NCBI RefSeq assembly: GCF_001590685.1
Contig: NZ_CP014616.1
Span: 1,673,001-1,737,000, forward strand
Direction of reading: 5' to 3'
Source of the DNA: Sporosarcina psychrophila
Lineage (GTDB): Bacteria > Bacillota > Bacilli > Bacillales_A > Planococcaceae
DNA length: 64,000 nt
The notes beneath the pieces are model-generated. The model was not told where the DNA came from, did no database searches, and saw only the letters and a list, made by a program, of their open reading frames with translations. A program made the translations under genes and the position numbers. Below, piece by piece: positions 1-7,809 of the stretch. Numbering within the stretch: position 1 is the first letter of the stretch; every line of letters begins with the position of its first letter.

Positions 1-144
1 CAAGTAGCGCGTATCAATAATGTTAACGAGGTTTAATTGTGATCCTTTATTTCGATATGCAATCTCAAGTGATTTACGAAATGCATAATCGGCCTCTTTT
101 GAACCGTCTACAGCTACTACAATACTTTTATAACCAGTTGCCAT
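1..144 (-). CDS. Universal stress protein (UspA family), N-terminal part
   Basis: Only the first 48 codons lie in the window; the gene continues past the left edge. The visible protein begins MATGYKSIVVAVDGSKEAD, the classic first beta-strand and acidic nucleotide-binding residue of UspA-type proteins, followed by a helix with alternating Ala/Leu. A good AAGGAG ribosome site lies on the minus strand upstream of the ATG at 142-144. UspA proteins are cytoplasmic ATP- or AMP-binding stress proteins; the specific role here cannot be told. No partner genes are visible on this side. Confidence 0.8.
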   Translation of the reverse strand, partial: MATGYKSIVVAVDGSKEADYAFRKSLEIAYRNKGSQLNLVNIIDTRYL

Positions 145-368
145 TAGTCATAATCTCCTTTTTAAATTATGTAATAAATCAGTTGTAGTTATTTTGAATT
201 CACATTTTTTGATTTTTTCATGAACAAATACAATATAACATTAATCACTGCAAATACTAAAACGACTATAAAGTTTTTCAGATTATCCAATATACTTTTC
301 TTCGAGTTTTTCTTTCTATTTTCACTTCTTTTTAAAAAGTGGATAGATGGGGTTGTGGAAAAAGGAAG

Positions 369-588
369 ATGGAAAAGGGGATTCGAAGTGGACCGAATGG
401 GACAAATGAATTTGAAGTAAATAAAGCATACATGGATTGGTACGCATACCGCGGCGCTCATCGGGTTATTGTTTGGAGCAAGCAAAGTGAACACAACCAT
501 ATGGATGACCATCCGTATTGCATTATGGATACTTGTGTTTGGCTTTGTAACGGCGATGGGCTTTGATTTCTTTTTGGAAAATAGCTAG
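369..588 (+). pseudogene. Possible frameshifted small membrane protein gene
   Basis: An ATG at 369 with an AAAGGAAG ribosome site opens a frame that looks protein-like for about 25 residues. From about 430 a different frame encodes a convincing membrane helix pair (WIGTHTAALIGLLFGASK, then WILVFGFVTAMGFDFF) ending at TAG 586-588. The second frame has no start codon of its own; the two are offset by one base. This fits one gene of about 73 codons broken by a single-base indel, or a sequencing error. It ends just before a hairpin at 600-628. Family not recognised. The minus-strand reading frame over the same DNA has no ribosome site. Confidence 0.4.
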
Positions 589-599
589 TTCTTAAAATA

Positions 600-628
600 C
601 AAAAGCCGCTCAATTAATGAGCGGCTTT
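600..628 (-). terminator. Rho-independent terminator (sspI side)
   Basis: Perfect stem AAAGCCGCTC / GAGCGGCTTT with a short AT loop. On the minus strand it is followed by a T-rich tract, so it best ends sspI; it may also stop plus-strand transcription from the small ORF. Confidence 0.7.
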
Positions 629-695
629 ACGTTTATCCAAACGCCGTGATAGAAGATTGCGCCGGTGATAGTGCTCCGTGCAATCTTTGAATAAT

Positions 696-908
696 TTAAC
701 TTGCCGCAAATACTTGTGCTAGCTCTCCGGCCATCTTTGTTTTTTCTTGTTCTCCTGCATGATTCCACAGCTTTTCGAAAAACACCCCTAGTCCAGGTAA
801 CAGGTGCTCTTCACCTCGTTTAATGGCATCTTCCACAACGTTACGGATATCATCCGCTGTATTATTCGTCATGTTTGCTGAAATGGCATCTCTTATTTGA
901 AAATCCAT
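696..908 (-). CDS. sspI: Small acid-soluble spore protein I
   Basis: A 70-aa protein matching SspI in length and pattern: an N-terminal MDFQIRDAISANM segment, acidic helix, and the conserved core EEHLLPGLGVFFEKLW. SspI is a minor SASP packed into the forespore core late in sporulation, expressed from a sigma-G promoter in B. subtilis. A GGGAGG ribosome site precedes the ATG. Its position next to ysgA and pheS, on the opposite strand, is the same as in B. subtilis. I could not confirm a sigma-G promoter by eye. The gene shows that the organism makes endospores. Confidence 0.92.
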   Translation of the reverse strand: MDFQIRDAISANMTNNTADDIRNVVEDAIKRGEEHLLPGLGVFFEKLWNHAGEQEKTKMAGELAQVFAAS

Positions 909-999
909 TTTATCAACCTCCCACTTTCATTTTGGACACAAAAATCGCCAACTATACCGTCATTTGATACACTGAAAAGAAAAAGGCGGTAACGTACAT

Positions 1000-1764
1000 A
1001 TGAAACGAATTGAATCATCACAAAACGCACTCGTGAAACATTGGAAAAAGCTTGTCACAACACGAAAAGAACGCGATCTGTCGAAAGAATTCCTTGTCGA
1101 AGGTTTTCATCTCGTTGAAGAAGCATTAAAAAGTAATGGGGCAATTCTCGCGTTAATCACCCGTGACGGAGTTGAAATACCTCAAGGATGGTCTATCGAA
1201 GGTGTAAAGCTTGTTGAGATAACAGAGGCAATTGCGAAAGAAATTTCGGAAACGGAGCAGTCGCAGGGTATTTATGCACATTGCCGTCAGCCGGAGCATG
1301 CCGAAGAGGATTATTCAGCATGGAAAAAACTTTTATTAATTGACGCAGTCCAGGATCCTGGTAATGTCGGAACGATGATTCGGACGGCAGATGCTGCTGG
1401 AATGGATGCAGTTATTCTTGGAATGGGGACCGCTGATTCGTATAACCCGAAAACAGTACGTTCTGCGCAAGGGTCACATTTCAATATCCCGATCGTCAAA
1501 GGTGATCTTATTGAATGGACGGCTAAGGCGAAAGAAGCGGGCATCCAAGTTTTAGGGACAGGATTGAAAAATGCTGTAAATCATTCTGATATCTGGCCAC
1601 AAGACGAATTTGCATTGATTGTTGGAAATGAAGGCAGTGGCGTCAATCCGGATTTGCTTGAGATGGCGGATAATACGGTCAAGATTCCAATGTACGGCAA
1701 AGCAGAATCGTTAAACGTCGCAGTGGCAACGGGCATCCTGCTATATACGTATTCTAAAGTGTGA
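1000..1764 (+). CDS. ysgA: SpoU/TrmH-family RNA 2'-O-methyltransferase (YsgA)
   Basis: 254 aa. An N-terminal RNA-binding (SpoU-sub) region of about 100 residues is followed by a SPOUT catalytic domain with all three signature motifs: motif 1 QDPGNVGTMIRTADAAG (about residues 118-134), motif 2 LIVGNEGSGV (about 206-215) and motif 3 IPMYGKAESLNVAVATGI near the C-terminus. These form the trefoil-knot S-adenosylmethionine pocket. The family 2'-O-methylates ribose in rRNA or tRNA; the exact target of YsgA is not evident from sequence. Its place between sspI and the pheST leader is as in B. subtilis. The ATG at 1000 has only a modest ribosome site (GGCGGTAA). Confidence 0.9.
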   Translation: MKRIESSQNALVKHWKKLVTTRKERDLSKEFLVEGFHLVEEALKSNGAILALITRDGVEIPQGWSIEGVKLVEITEAIAKEISETEQSQGIYAHCRQPEHAEEDYSAWKKLLLIDAVQDPGNVGTMIRTADAAGMDAVILGMGTADSYNPKTVRSAQGSHFNIPIVKGDLIEWTAKAKEAGIQVLGTGLKNAVNHSDIWPQDEFALIVGNEGSGVNPDLLEMADNTVKIPMYGKAESLNVAVATGILLYTYSKV

Positions 1765-1778
1765 AAACTAGCATGTTG

Positions 1779-1807
1779 TTGATGATCAAATCATAATCGG
1801 GTATACT
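1779..1807 (+). promoter_or_regulatory. Sigma-A promoter of the pheST T-box leader
   Basis: TTGATG (1779-1784), 17-bp spacer, TATACT (1802-1807). Transcription would start near 1814, at the 5' edge of the T-box. Confidence 0.7.
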
Positions 1808-1814
1808 ATTGGTT

Positions 1815-2076
1815 ATGAACAGAAATGAAAAGCAATGATCGGGAAAAGTAAACAATGCATGAGCCGAAAGGGAGTCCGCGCCTTGACTGAAAGCGCAGAT
1901 GGGTAAATGATTGTCGAAGTTCACCCCGTGAGCTGCCGCCAGGACCAGCGTAAGCTGTAAAGGTGTGCCGGTGCCGGACCGTTATTCCGATTTGAGTGAT
2001 CATATCTTCGGGTATGATAATCAGGGTGGTACCGCGAAATCGTCCTCGTCCCTTTTTTAAGGGGCGGGGTTTTTAT
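1815..2076 (+). promoter_or_regulatory. T-box riboswitch (tRNA-Phe sensing) of pheST
   Basis: The hallmark T-box sequence AGGGTGGTACCGCG is at 2023-2036. Stem I is recognisable by its GGGAAAAGTA-type 5' element and its distal loops. In GAAGTTCACCCC the TTC at 1920-1922, followed by A, sits where the specifier codon belongs and reads Phe (UUC), matching the downstream phenylalanyl-tRNA synthetase. The leader ends in a strong GC stem (about 2042-2066) and a T run. Uncharged tRNA-Phe should bind and switch the leader to antitermination. A minus-strand ORF over this region is a shadow of structured RNA. Confidence 0.93.
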
Positions 2077-2136
2077 TTCGTCTAATTTCGGGCGCCAGAC
2101 GCCCTACACTTTTTTTATTTTGAAAGGAGAATTGAC

Positions 2137-3174
2137 ATGGAAGCACAATTAGAACTGTTGAAAGTAGAGGCGCTTGCAAAAATTGAAGCAGCTTCAGATG
2201 TAAAATCATTGAATGAAGTTCGTGTAGCCTACTTAGGGAAAAAAGGGCCAATTACTGATTTGTTGAAAGGCATGGGAAAACTTCCTGCTGAAGAACGTCC
2301 GAAAATGGGGGCGCTTGTCAATGTTATTCGTGAGGCAGTGACAGAAGTGCTCGAAGACCGTATGGCGAAACTTGAAGAATTAGCCATCAACGAACAGCTT
2401 GAAAAAGAATCGATTGATGTAACATTGCCTGGACGTCCTGCACGTACTGGAAATCACCATCCGTTAACACGTGTTGTTGAGGAAATCGAAGACTTCTTCA
2501 TTAGCATGGGCTATGAAATTGCTGAGGGTCCTGAAGTTGAGAAAGATTATTACAACTTTGAAGCGCTGAACTTGCCAAAAGGCCATCCAGCACGTGATAT
2601 GCAAGATTCGTTCTACATATCCGAAGATATTCTTCTTCGTACACATACGTCACCAGTTCAAGCACGGACGATGGAAGCGAAAGGCGGCGCGCCGATTAAG
2701 ATTATATGCCCAGGTAAAGTGTACCGTCGTGATAGTGACGATGCGACGCATTCTCATCAATTCACGCAAATTGAAGGGCTTGTTATTGGTGAAGATATCC
2801 GCATGAGCGACTTGAAAGGGACACTTTCTTTATTCGCTAAAAAAATGTTTGGCGATGAGCGTGAAATCCGTCTGCGTCCGAGTTTCTTCCCATTCACGGA
2901 ACCGTCTGTTGAAATGGACATTTCATGTTTCAAATGTGGCGGAGACGGCTGTAACGTTTGTAAGAAAACAGGCTGGATCGAAATTTTAGGTGCCGGTATG
3001 GTACACCCGAATGTACTGGAAATGGCTGGTTATGACCCCGCTGTTGTATCAGGTTTCGCTTTCGGTATGGGCCCTGAACGTATTGCAATGTTGAAATATG
3101 GTGTGGAAGATATCCGTCATTTCTATACAAATGACGTGCGGTTTGTATCGCAATTCCACCGGACGGAAGCTTGA
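2137..3174 (+). CDS. pheS: Phenylalanyl-tRNA synthetase alpha subunit
   Basis: 345 aa, normal for bacterial PheS. An N-terminal coiled coil (about residues 1-90) contacts tRNA. The class II catalytic core follows: HQFTQIEGL around residue 207, SFFPFTEPS around 249, and motif 3 [10 protein letters not shown] around 310. [13 protein letters not shown] cysteine cluster near 265-277 is typical of the Bacillus enzyme. With PheT it forms the alpha2-beta2 enzyme that charges tRNA-Phe. Start ATG 2137 has GAAAGGAGAA upstream. It is the first gene after the T-box and only 13 bp from pheT, so the two are one operon. Confidence 0.97.
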   Translation: MEAQLELLKVEALAKIEAASDVKSLNEVRVAYLGKKGPITDLLKGMGKLPAEERPKMGALVNVIREAVTEVLEDRMAKLEELAINEQLEKESIDVTLPGRPARTGNHHPLTRVVEEIEDFFISMGYEIAEGPEVEKDYYNFEALNLPKGHPARDMQDSFYISEDILLRTHTSPVQARTMEAKGGAPIKIICPGKVYRRDSDDATHSHQFTQIEGLVIGEDIRMSDLKGTLSLFAKKMFGDEREIRLRPSFFPFTEPSVEMDISCFKCGGDGCNVCKKTGWIEILGAGMVHPNVLEMAGYDPAVVSGFAFGMGPERIAMLKYGVEDIRHFYTNDVRFVSQFHRTEA

Positions 3175-3187
3175 GGAGGAGACGAAT

Positions 3188-5599
3188 ATGTTAGTATCTA
3201 CAAAATGGTTAAGTGAATATGTAAATATAGAGGGAATTTCTACGGCAGACCTTGCGGAGAAAATTACACGTTCGGGCATTGAAGTTGATTCCATCATCGA
3301 CCGTTCGCATGGTATGACGAACATAGTTGTGGGTTATGTGTTGGAATGTGTGAAACATCCTGAAGCGGATAAGTTGAATATTTGTCAAGTGGATGTTGGG
3401 GAAGAAACTACACAAATTATTTGTGGTGCTCCCAACGTTGCAGAAGGGCAAAAAGTCATTGTTGCACGTCCAGGTGCAGTACTACCAGGCGGCATGAAGA
3501 TTAAAAAAGCAAAACTGCGTGGTGAGGAATCGAACGGAATGATCTGTTCACTTCAAGAGCTTGCAATTGAAGGCAAGCTTGTACCAAAAGCATATGCAGA
3601 AGGAATCTATGTGCTTCCTGAATCAGCTGTACCAGGTGAATCCGCACTCCCGCTGCTTGGTCTTGATGATCAAGTGCTTGAATTCGATTTAACGCCAAAC
3701 CGTTCAGACGCACTCAGCATGATAGGCGTTGCGTATGAAGTTGGAGCGATTTTATCACAAGGTATACAACTCCCTGAAATTAACTACACGGCTTCAAATG
3801 AAAAAGCCGAAGATATGCTGAAACTGCGTATCGATGCAAAAGAAGAAAATCCGATGTACGTAGCGAAAGTCGTTAAAAACGTTAAAGTAGAAGCATCGCC
3901 GTTATGGCTTCAAAACCGTTTAATGGCTGCTGGAGTACGTCCACATAATAACGTTGTCGATATTACAAACTTTGTGTTGATGGAATACGGTCAGCCGCTT
4001 CATGCATTTGACTATGACCGTCTTGGAACAGGTGAAATCGCTGTCCGTCTTGCGGAACAAGGTGAAAAAATCACGACATTGGATGATACTGAACGGACAC
4101 TGGAAGCGCATCAACTTGTTATTACGAATGGTAAAGAACCTGTAGCGATTGCTGGCGTAATGGGCGGATTAAATACGGAAGTACATGATGGAACGACGAC
4201 GGTTGTCATCGAATCTGCTTACTTCTCATCAGGATCTGTCCGCCGTACATCGAGAGAGCTTGGACTTCGTAGTGATGCGAGTACACGTTTTGAAAAAGGA
4301 GTCGATCCTAATCGAGTCGAAGCAGCAGCAGAACGTGCCGCACAGCTTATGGCTGAAATTGCGGGGGGCGTTGTGCTTGCTGGATCTGTCATTGTTGATG
4401 AACTCGATAAAACGCCTGTACGCATTACTGTTTCACCGGATTATATTAACAATCGCCTTGGTATGAAGATCCCTCTAGAAGAAATGCTAGCTATTTTAGA
4501 CGGATTACAAATCCCTACAGAAGCGGTGAACGGAAAATTGATCATTGACGCACCGACACGCAGGCAGGATCTTCGAATCCAAGAAGATATTATCGAAGAG
4601 ATTGCACGGATGTACGGCTATGACTTGATTCCAATGACACTTCCAATAACGGAATCGACGCCGGGTGGGTTGTCGCCGTATCAAGCGAAACGTCGTACAG
4701 TTAGAGCGTTCCTTGAAGGCGCAGGACTCTTCCAGGCACTGACGTATTCATTAACATCTAAGGAACAGGCACAAAGCTACGCGCTTGAAACAGCACCTGT
4801 TACAGAACTTCTGATGCCGATGAGTGAAGACCGCAGTATCCTTCGGCAAAGTCTTATCCCGCATCTCCTTGAGGCTGCAACATACAACGTTGCACGCCGT
4901 ATGGATTCGGTAGCACTTTATGAAACTGGATCGGTATTCCTTGGTGAAGAGGAAGATGGACTGCCACAAGAAGTTGAACATGTTGCAGCTGTTATTACTG
5001 GGAAATGGGTTGACCATGCATGGCAAGCTGAAACAAAATCGGTCGACTTCTTCGTTCTAAAAGGAATTGTCGAAGGCATGATGGGTAGCCTAGGTCTTTC
5101 TGAGGGTCTGTCATTCGAACAAACTGTTCTTGACGGGATGCATCCTGGACGTACAGCAAACATTTTCTATAATGCCGAACGGATTGGTTTGATTGGACAA
5201 ATTCACCCGACAGAACAGAAAAAACGTGATTTGAAAAACACATATGTAATGGAAATGAACCTTGCTAAAATTTTGGCAGTTGAAACGGAAGAACTTTTAT
5301 ATACCCAGGTTCCACGTTTCCCATCGAGTTCAAGGGACATCGCGCTTGTCGTTTCGAGCGATACATCAGCAGGTATGCTTGAAAACGTTATTCGAAGCGC
5401 TGGTGGTAAATTGTTGAAAGACATCAGATTGTTTGATTTGTACGAAGGCGACAATGTTGAGGATGGCAAGAAATCACTTGCGTTCTCACTGACATATTCA
5501 GATTCTGAGCGCACATTGACAGACGAAGAAGTTGTCAAAGCGCATGACAAAGTATTGAACGCATTAACAACAGAAGCAGGAGCTTTGCTTCGCGGATAA
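3188..5599 (+). CDS. pheT: Phenylalanyl-tRNA synthetase beta subunit
   Basis: 803 aa from the ATG at 3188, which has a GAGGAG ribosome site; the same frame is open further upstream but inside pheS. Domains in order: EMAP/tRNA-binding domain (about 40-150, with KVDVG/GEETTQIICGAPNV-type sequence), B3/4 editing domain (about 210-370, SDASTRFEKGVDP nearby), B5 domain (about 400-475), catalytic-like core, and the C-terminal FDX-ACB anticodon-binding domain beginning at PRFPSSSRDIALVV. It carries the editing site that hydrolyses Tyr-tRNA-Phe and supports the alpha subunit. Ended by the terminator at 5609. Confidence 0.97.
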   Translation: MLVSTKWLSEYVNIEGISTADLAEKITRSGIEVDSIIDRSHGMTNIVVGYVLECVKHPEADKLNICQVDVGEETTQIICGAPNVAEGQKVIVARPGAVLPGGMKIKKAKLRGEESNGMICSLQELAIEGKLVPKAYAEGIYVLPESAVPGESALPLLGLDDQVLEFDLTPNRSDALSMIGVAYEVGAILSQGIQLPEINYTASNEKAEDMLKLRIDAKEENPMYVAKVVKNVKVEASPLWLQNRLMAAGVRPHNNVVDITNFVLMEYGQPLHAFDYDRLGTGEIAVRLAEQGEKITTLDDTERTLEAHQLVITNGKEPVAIAGVMGGLNTEVHDGTTTVVIESAYFSSGSVRRTSRELGLRSDASTRFEKGVDPNRVEAAAERAAQLMAEIAGGVVLAGSVIVDELDKTPVRITVSPDYINNRLGMKIPLEEMLAILDGLQIPTEAVNGKLIIDAPTRRQDLRIQEDIIEEIARMYGYDLIPMTLPITESTPGGLSPYQAKRRTVRAFLEGAGLFQALTYSLTSKEQAQSYALETAPVTELLMPMSEDRSILRQSLIPHLLEAATYNVARRMDSVALYETGSVFLGEEEDGLPQEVEHVAAVITGKWVDHAWQAETKSVDFFVLKGIVEGMMGSLGLSEGLSFEQTVLDGMHPGRTANIFYNAERIGLIGQIHPTEQKKRDLKNTYVMEMNLAKILAVETEELLYTQVPRFPSSSRDIALVVSSDTSAGMLENVIRSAGGKLLKDIRLFDLYEGDNVEDGKKSLAFSLTYSDSERTLTDEEVVKAHDKVLNALTTEAGALLRG

Positions 5600-5608
5600 C
5601 TAAAATCA

Positions 5609-5645
5609 AGAGGCACACAGAATTCTATTCTGTGTGCCTCTTTTT
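5609..5645 (+). terminator. pheST terminator
   Basis: Near-perfect stem AGAGGCACACAGAAT / ATTCTGTGTGCCTCT with a 3-nt loop and a T5 tail, 10 bp after the pheT stop. Confidence 0.93.
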
Positions 5646-5650
5646 GGGGA

Positions 5651-5868
5651 AATGCAATTAGAAAAGAAAAGTTGCAACTACGTTTGAAAAATTGAAATTA
5701 GAATCTTAGAGTTGCCATTAAAAACGTAAAGTTGCAATTACAGTAATTACCTTGGCATTTGTTGCTTAGATTTTCGCGAAAACGAAGAGTTGTGATTAGA
5801 ATATCGAAGTTGAGATTAGAATTCAAAAGTTGGTATTAGAATTCGAAAGTTGTGATTACACGTCAAAA
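5651..5868. repeat. 20-bp-period degenerate tandem repeat
   Basis: About eleven units with consensus near GTTGYRATTAGAATTCRAAA. The GTTG-like landmark falls at 5671, 5691, 5711, 5731, 5751, then, after one irregular step, at 5789, 5809, 5829 and 5849, an almost exact 20-bp register. It fills the whole gap between the pheST terminator and the convergent rnhC stop codon. The period is not a multiple of three and all frames contain stops, so it is not coding. Confidence 0.8.
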
Positions 5869-5870
5869 AC

Positions 5871-6806
5871 TCACCGTCTTTTCCTAGCCGCAAGATTCTT
5901 AGCTTTCCCTGCATTCGCAAAATGCCACTTCGTCAGTGATTTCAACGTATCTTTACCGCTTTTCAATAAAATCTTGGCGGCCACCTCATCCACTCTCGGT
6001 CCCGCGCCTTTCGGCAGTGTCATTCCTGCAATACCACTCAACCGGTCCATCTCTTCTAAAAACGCAACACGTGCAATAATTGACGCAGCTGCAACCGACA
6101 TATGAAGACCTTCCGCTTTTGTCGAAAACAGCACATTCTCTCGCACAATTTCAGCCTCCGCTTTGATGTGATTATAATAAATTCCGCGCTCCGCAAATTG
6201 GTCAATCAAAATATAATCGGGTTTCTCTCCGTCCATTTTCCGGAGTACATGCTTAAGTGCCTGATTATGAAGGAGGGCTTTAATCTTTCCCTGAGACCAG
6301 CCGCTCGCTTGTACATCATTGTATTTCTCGTTTTCAAGCGTCAGCACACTATAAATGAGCGCCTCCTGTAAATCAGGTGCGATTTTTCGCATGAGGTCAT
6401 CTGTTAGCATTTTTGAATCTTTTACACCAAGTTCGCGAACAAGCTCTATTTGATCGGCACGGACGAAACAAGCTGCAACAGTAACAGGCCCGAAGAAATC
6501 ACCCGTTCCTGTTTCATCTGACCCGAGAACGGATAACTGTGCTAAGCGGTCTGGCAGCACATCACCTTTTGTTTTCAATGCGGCCGACCCCGCTTTAACT
6601 TCTGCTGTGCCCCAACGCGCGGCTTCTCGTTCAGATCCTGCGCCCTGGAATAGTACTTTTCCGGACTTGTAGGCTGTGATTGAGGTATCAGGTAGTTTCG
6701 CTGCAAAGACGACGCCAGGAGCATTGCGTACGACTTTTGAAGACGTGTAATGATTTATCACTTTTTTCATATCTTGACTGTTTACAATAATAACTTGATT
6801 ACTCAA
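5871..6806 (-). CDS. rnhC: Ribonuclease HIII
   Basis: 311 aa, normal for RNase HIII. The N-terminal 80 residues are the substrate-binding TBP-like domain that separates HIII from HII. The catalytic domain starts at SVLGSDETGTGDFFGPVTV, holding the Asp-Glu pair of the DEDE/DEDD active site; GVKDSKMLTDD and the later Asp (DYILIDQFAERG) supply the rest. It cleaves RNA in RNA-DNA hybrids, removing R-loops and primers. The start is a TTG at 6804-6806 with a GAGAGGAAG ribosome site; no ATG fits. It is divergent from zapA, as in B. subtilis. Confidence 0.95.
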   Translation of the reverse strand: MSNQVIIVNSQDMKKVINHYTSSKVVRNAPGVVFAAKLPDTSITAYKSGKVLFQGAGSEREAARWGTAEVKAGSAALKTKGDVLPDRLAQLSVLGSDETGTGDFFGPVTVAACFVRADQIELVRELGVKDSKMLTDDLMRKIAPDLQEALIYSVLTLENEKYNDVQASGWSQGKIKALLHNQALKHVLRKMDGEKPDYILIDQFAERGIYYNHIKAEAEIVRENVLFSTKAEGLHMSVAAASIIARVAFLEEMDRLSGIAGMTLPKGAGPRVDEVAAKILLKSGKDTLKSLTKWHFANAGKAKNLAARKRR

Positions 6807-6832
6807 TTTATAACTTCCTCTCGTCGACTTAA

Positions 6833-6862
6833 TTCACAACTAAAACCATTTCGTGGTATGAT
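6833..6862 (+). promoter_or_regulatory. Candidate promoter of zapA-cvpA
   Basis: TTCACA (6833-6838), 18-bp spacer, TATGAT (6857-6862), 35 bp before the zapA start. The match is moderate. Confidence 0.5.
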
Positions 6863-6897
6863 TAATAACAGAGTTTTTTATGTGGGAGGTCGTATCA

Positions 6898-7158
6898 TTG
6901 GCAGACGAACAGAAGACACGCATAGCAGTTGACATATACGGACAGACCTATAAAATGGTCGGTACCGAAACAAGCACTCATATGCGGCTGGTCGCCTCGA
7001 TGGTCGATGAAAGGATGAGGGAAATCAGTGCCCATAACCCTTATCTCGACAGTACAAAAATCGCTGTGCTAACCGCCGTTAATAGTGTACATGATAATCT
7101 TAAATTAAAAATGCAAATTGAACAATTAGAAGTAGAATTGAATAAGCTGAAGGGTTGA
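6898..7158 (+). CDS. zapA: Cell division protein ZapA
   Basis: 86 aa from a TTG at 6898, which sits 8 bp after a GGGAGGT ribosome site; the ATG at 6880 lies before that site and is unlikely. The protein has the ZapA fold: an N-terminal strand region ([15 protein letters not shown]) and a C-terminal coiled coil ([20 protein letters not shown]) for tetramerisation. ZapA bundles FtsZ filaments at the division ring. First gene of a two-gene unit with cvpA, 9 bp apart; the same pair (yshA-yshB) occurs in B. subtilis. Confidence 0.92.
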   Translation: MADEQKTRIAVDIYGQTYKMVGTETSTHMRLVASMVDERMREISAHNPYLDSTKIAVLTAVNSVHDNLKLKMQIEQLEVELNKLKG

Positions 7159-7167
7159 CGGTATTAC

Positions 7168-7707
7168 ATGCTTGATTTATTAATTATTATCCTCCTATTT
7201 GGGGGACTCGTAACTGGATTCAGACGGGGACTCATTGTCCAAATTATACATATGACAGGTTTCATCATCGCACTTGTCGTCGCTTATACGTACTATAAAC
7301 AACTTGCGGAAGCATTTGTTCTTTGGGTTCCTTATCCAGGTGTGACTGCCGGTTCAAAATTATCCATGACAGTTGAACAACTTGATCTAGATGGAACGTT
7401 CTATCAATTACTGGCATTTGTTTTGATATTTCTTGTTGTCAAATTTGGATTGCAGCTCATTGCATCTATGTTTGATTTCCTGAAGTATTTGCCCGTCCTC
7501 GGTTTCGTTGCACGTATTGCGGGAGCTTTGTTCGGATTTATCGAATTCTATATACTTATGTTCCTTGTTCTCTATCTGCTGGCTATGCTACCGATAGAGT
7601 TTATCCAAGAAAGGATAAGCAATTCATTGCTTGCTAAGTCGATGTTTGAACATACGCCGGTGCTATCTGAAACTGTGAAAAAATGGTGGTACATTTATAC
7701 AAACTGA
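7168..7707 (+). CDS. CvpA family membrane protein
   Basis: 179 aa integral membrane protein with four hydrophobic segments at about residues 3-35, 65-90, 97-120 and 118-145. The opening MLDLLIIILLFGGLVTGFRRG is typical of the CvpA/YshB family. In enterobacteria CvpA is linked to colicin V production and envelope stress; in Bacillales the function is unknown. The ribosome site is weak, which suggests translational coupling to zapA just upstream. A terminator follows at once. Confidence 0.88.
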   Translation: MLDLLIIILLFGGLVTGFRRGLIVQIIHMTGFIIALVVAYTYYKQLAEAFVLWVPYPGVTAGSKLSMTVEQLDLDGTFYQLLAFVLIFLVVKFGLQLIASMFDFLKYLPVLGFVARIAGALFGFIEFYILMFLVLYLLAMLPIEFIQERISNSLLAKSMFEHTPVLSETVKKWWYIYTN

Positions 7708-7709
7708 CG

Positions 7710-7739
7710 GCTTCCCCCTTTTTGGAGGGAAGCTTTTTT
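7710..7739 (+). terminator. zapA-cvpA terminator
   Basis: Stem GCTTCCC / GGGAAGC with a T6 tail, directly after the cvpA stop. Confidence 0.9.
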
Positions 7740-7809
7740 CTAGAATTGTCTATCCGCAGCGGCCGAATGCAAAAGGACGCTTCCGTATATCAGAACAGGA
7801 GGGCTTATA

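Noticed and set aside
189..512. 107-aa minus-strand ORF near the left edge
   Set aside because: No ribosome site, odd composition, and it lies opposite the better supported small membrane protein.
1806..2003. 65-aa minus-strand ORF
   Set aside because: Lies wholly on the T-box leader of pheST.
5651..5868. CRISPR array
   Set aside because: Units are adjacent with no unique spacers, period is only 20 bp, and no cas genes are near.
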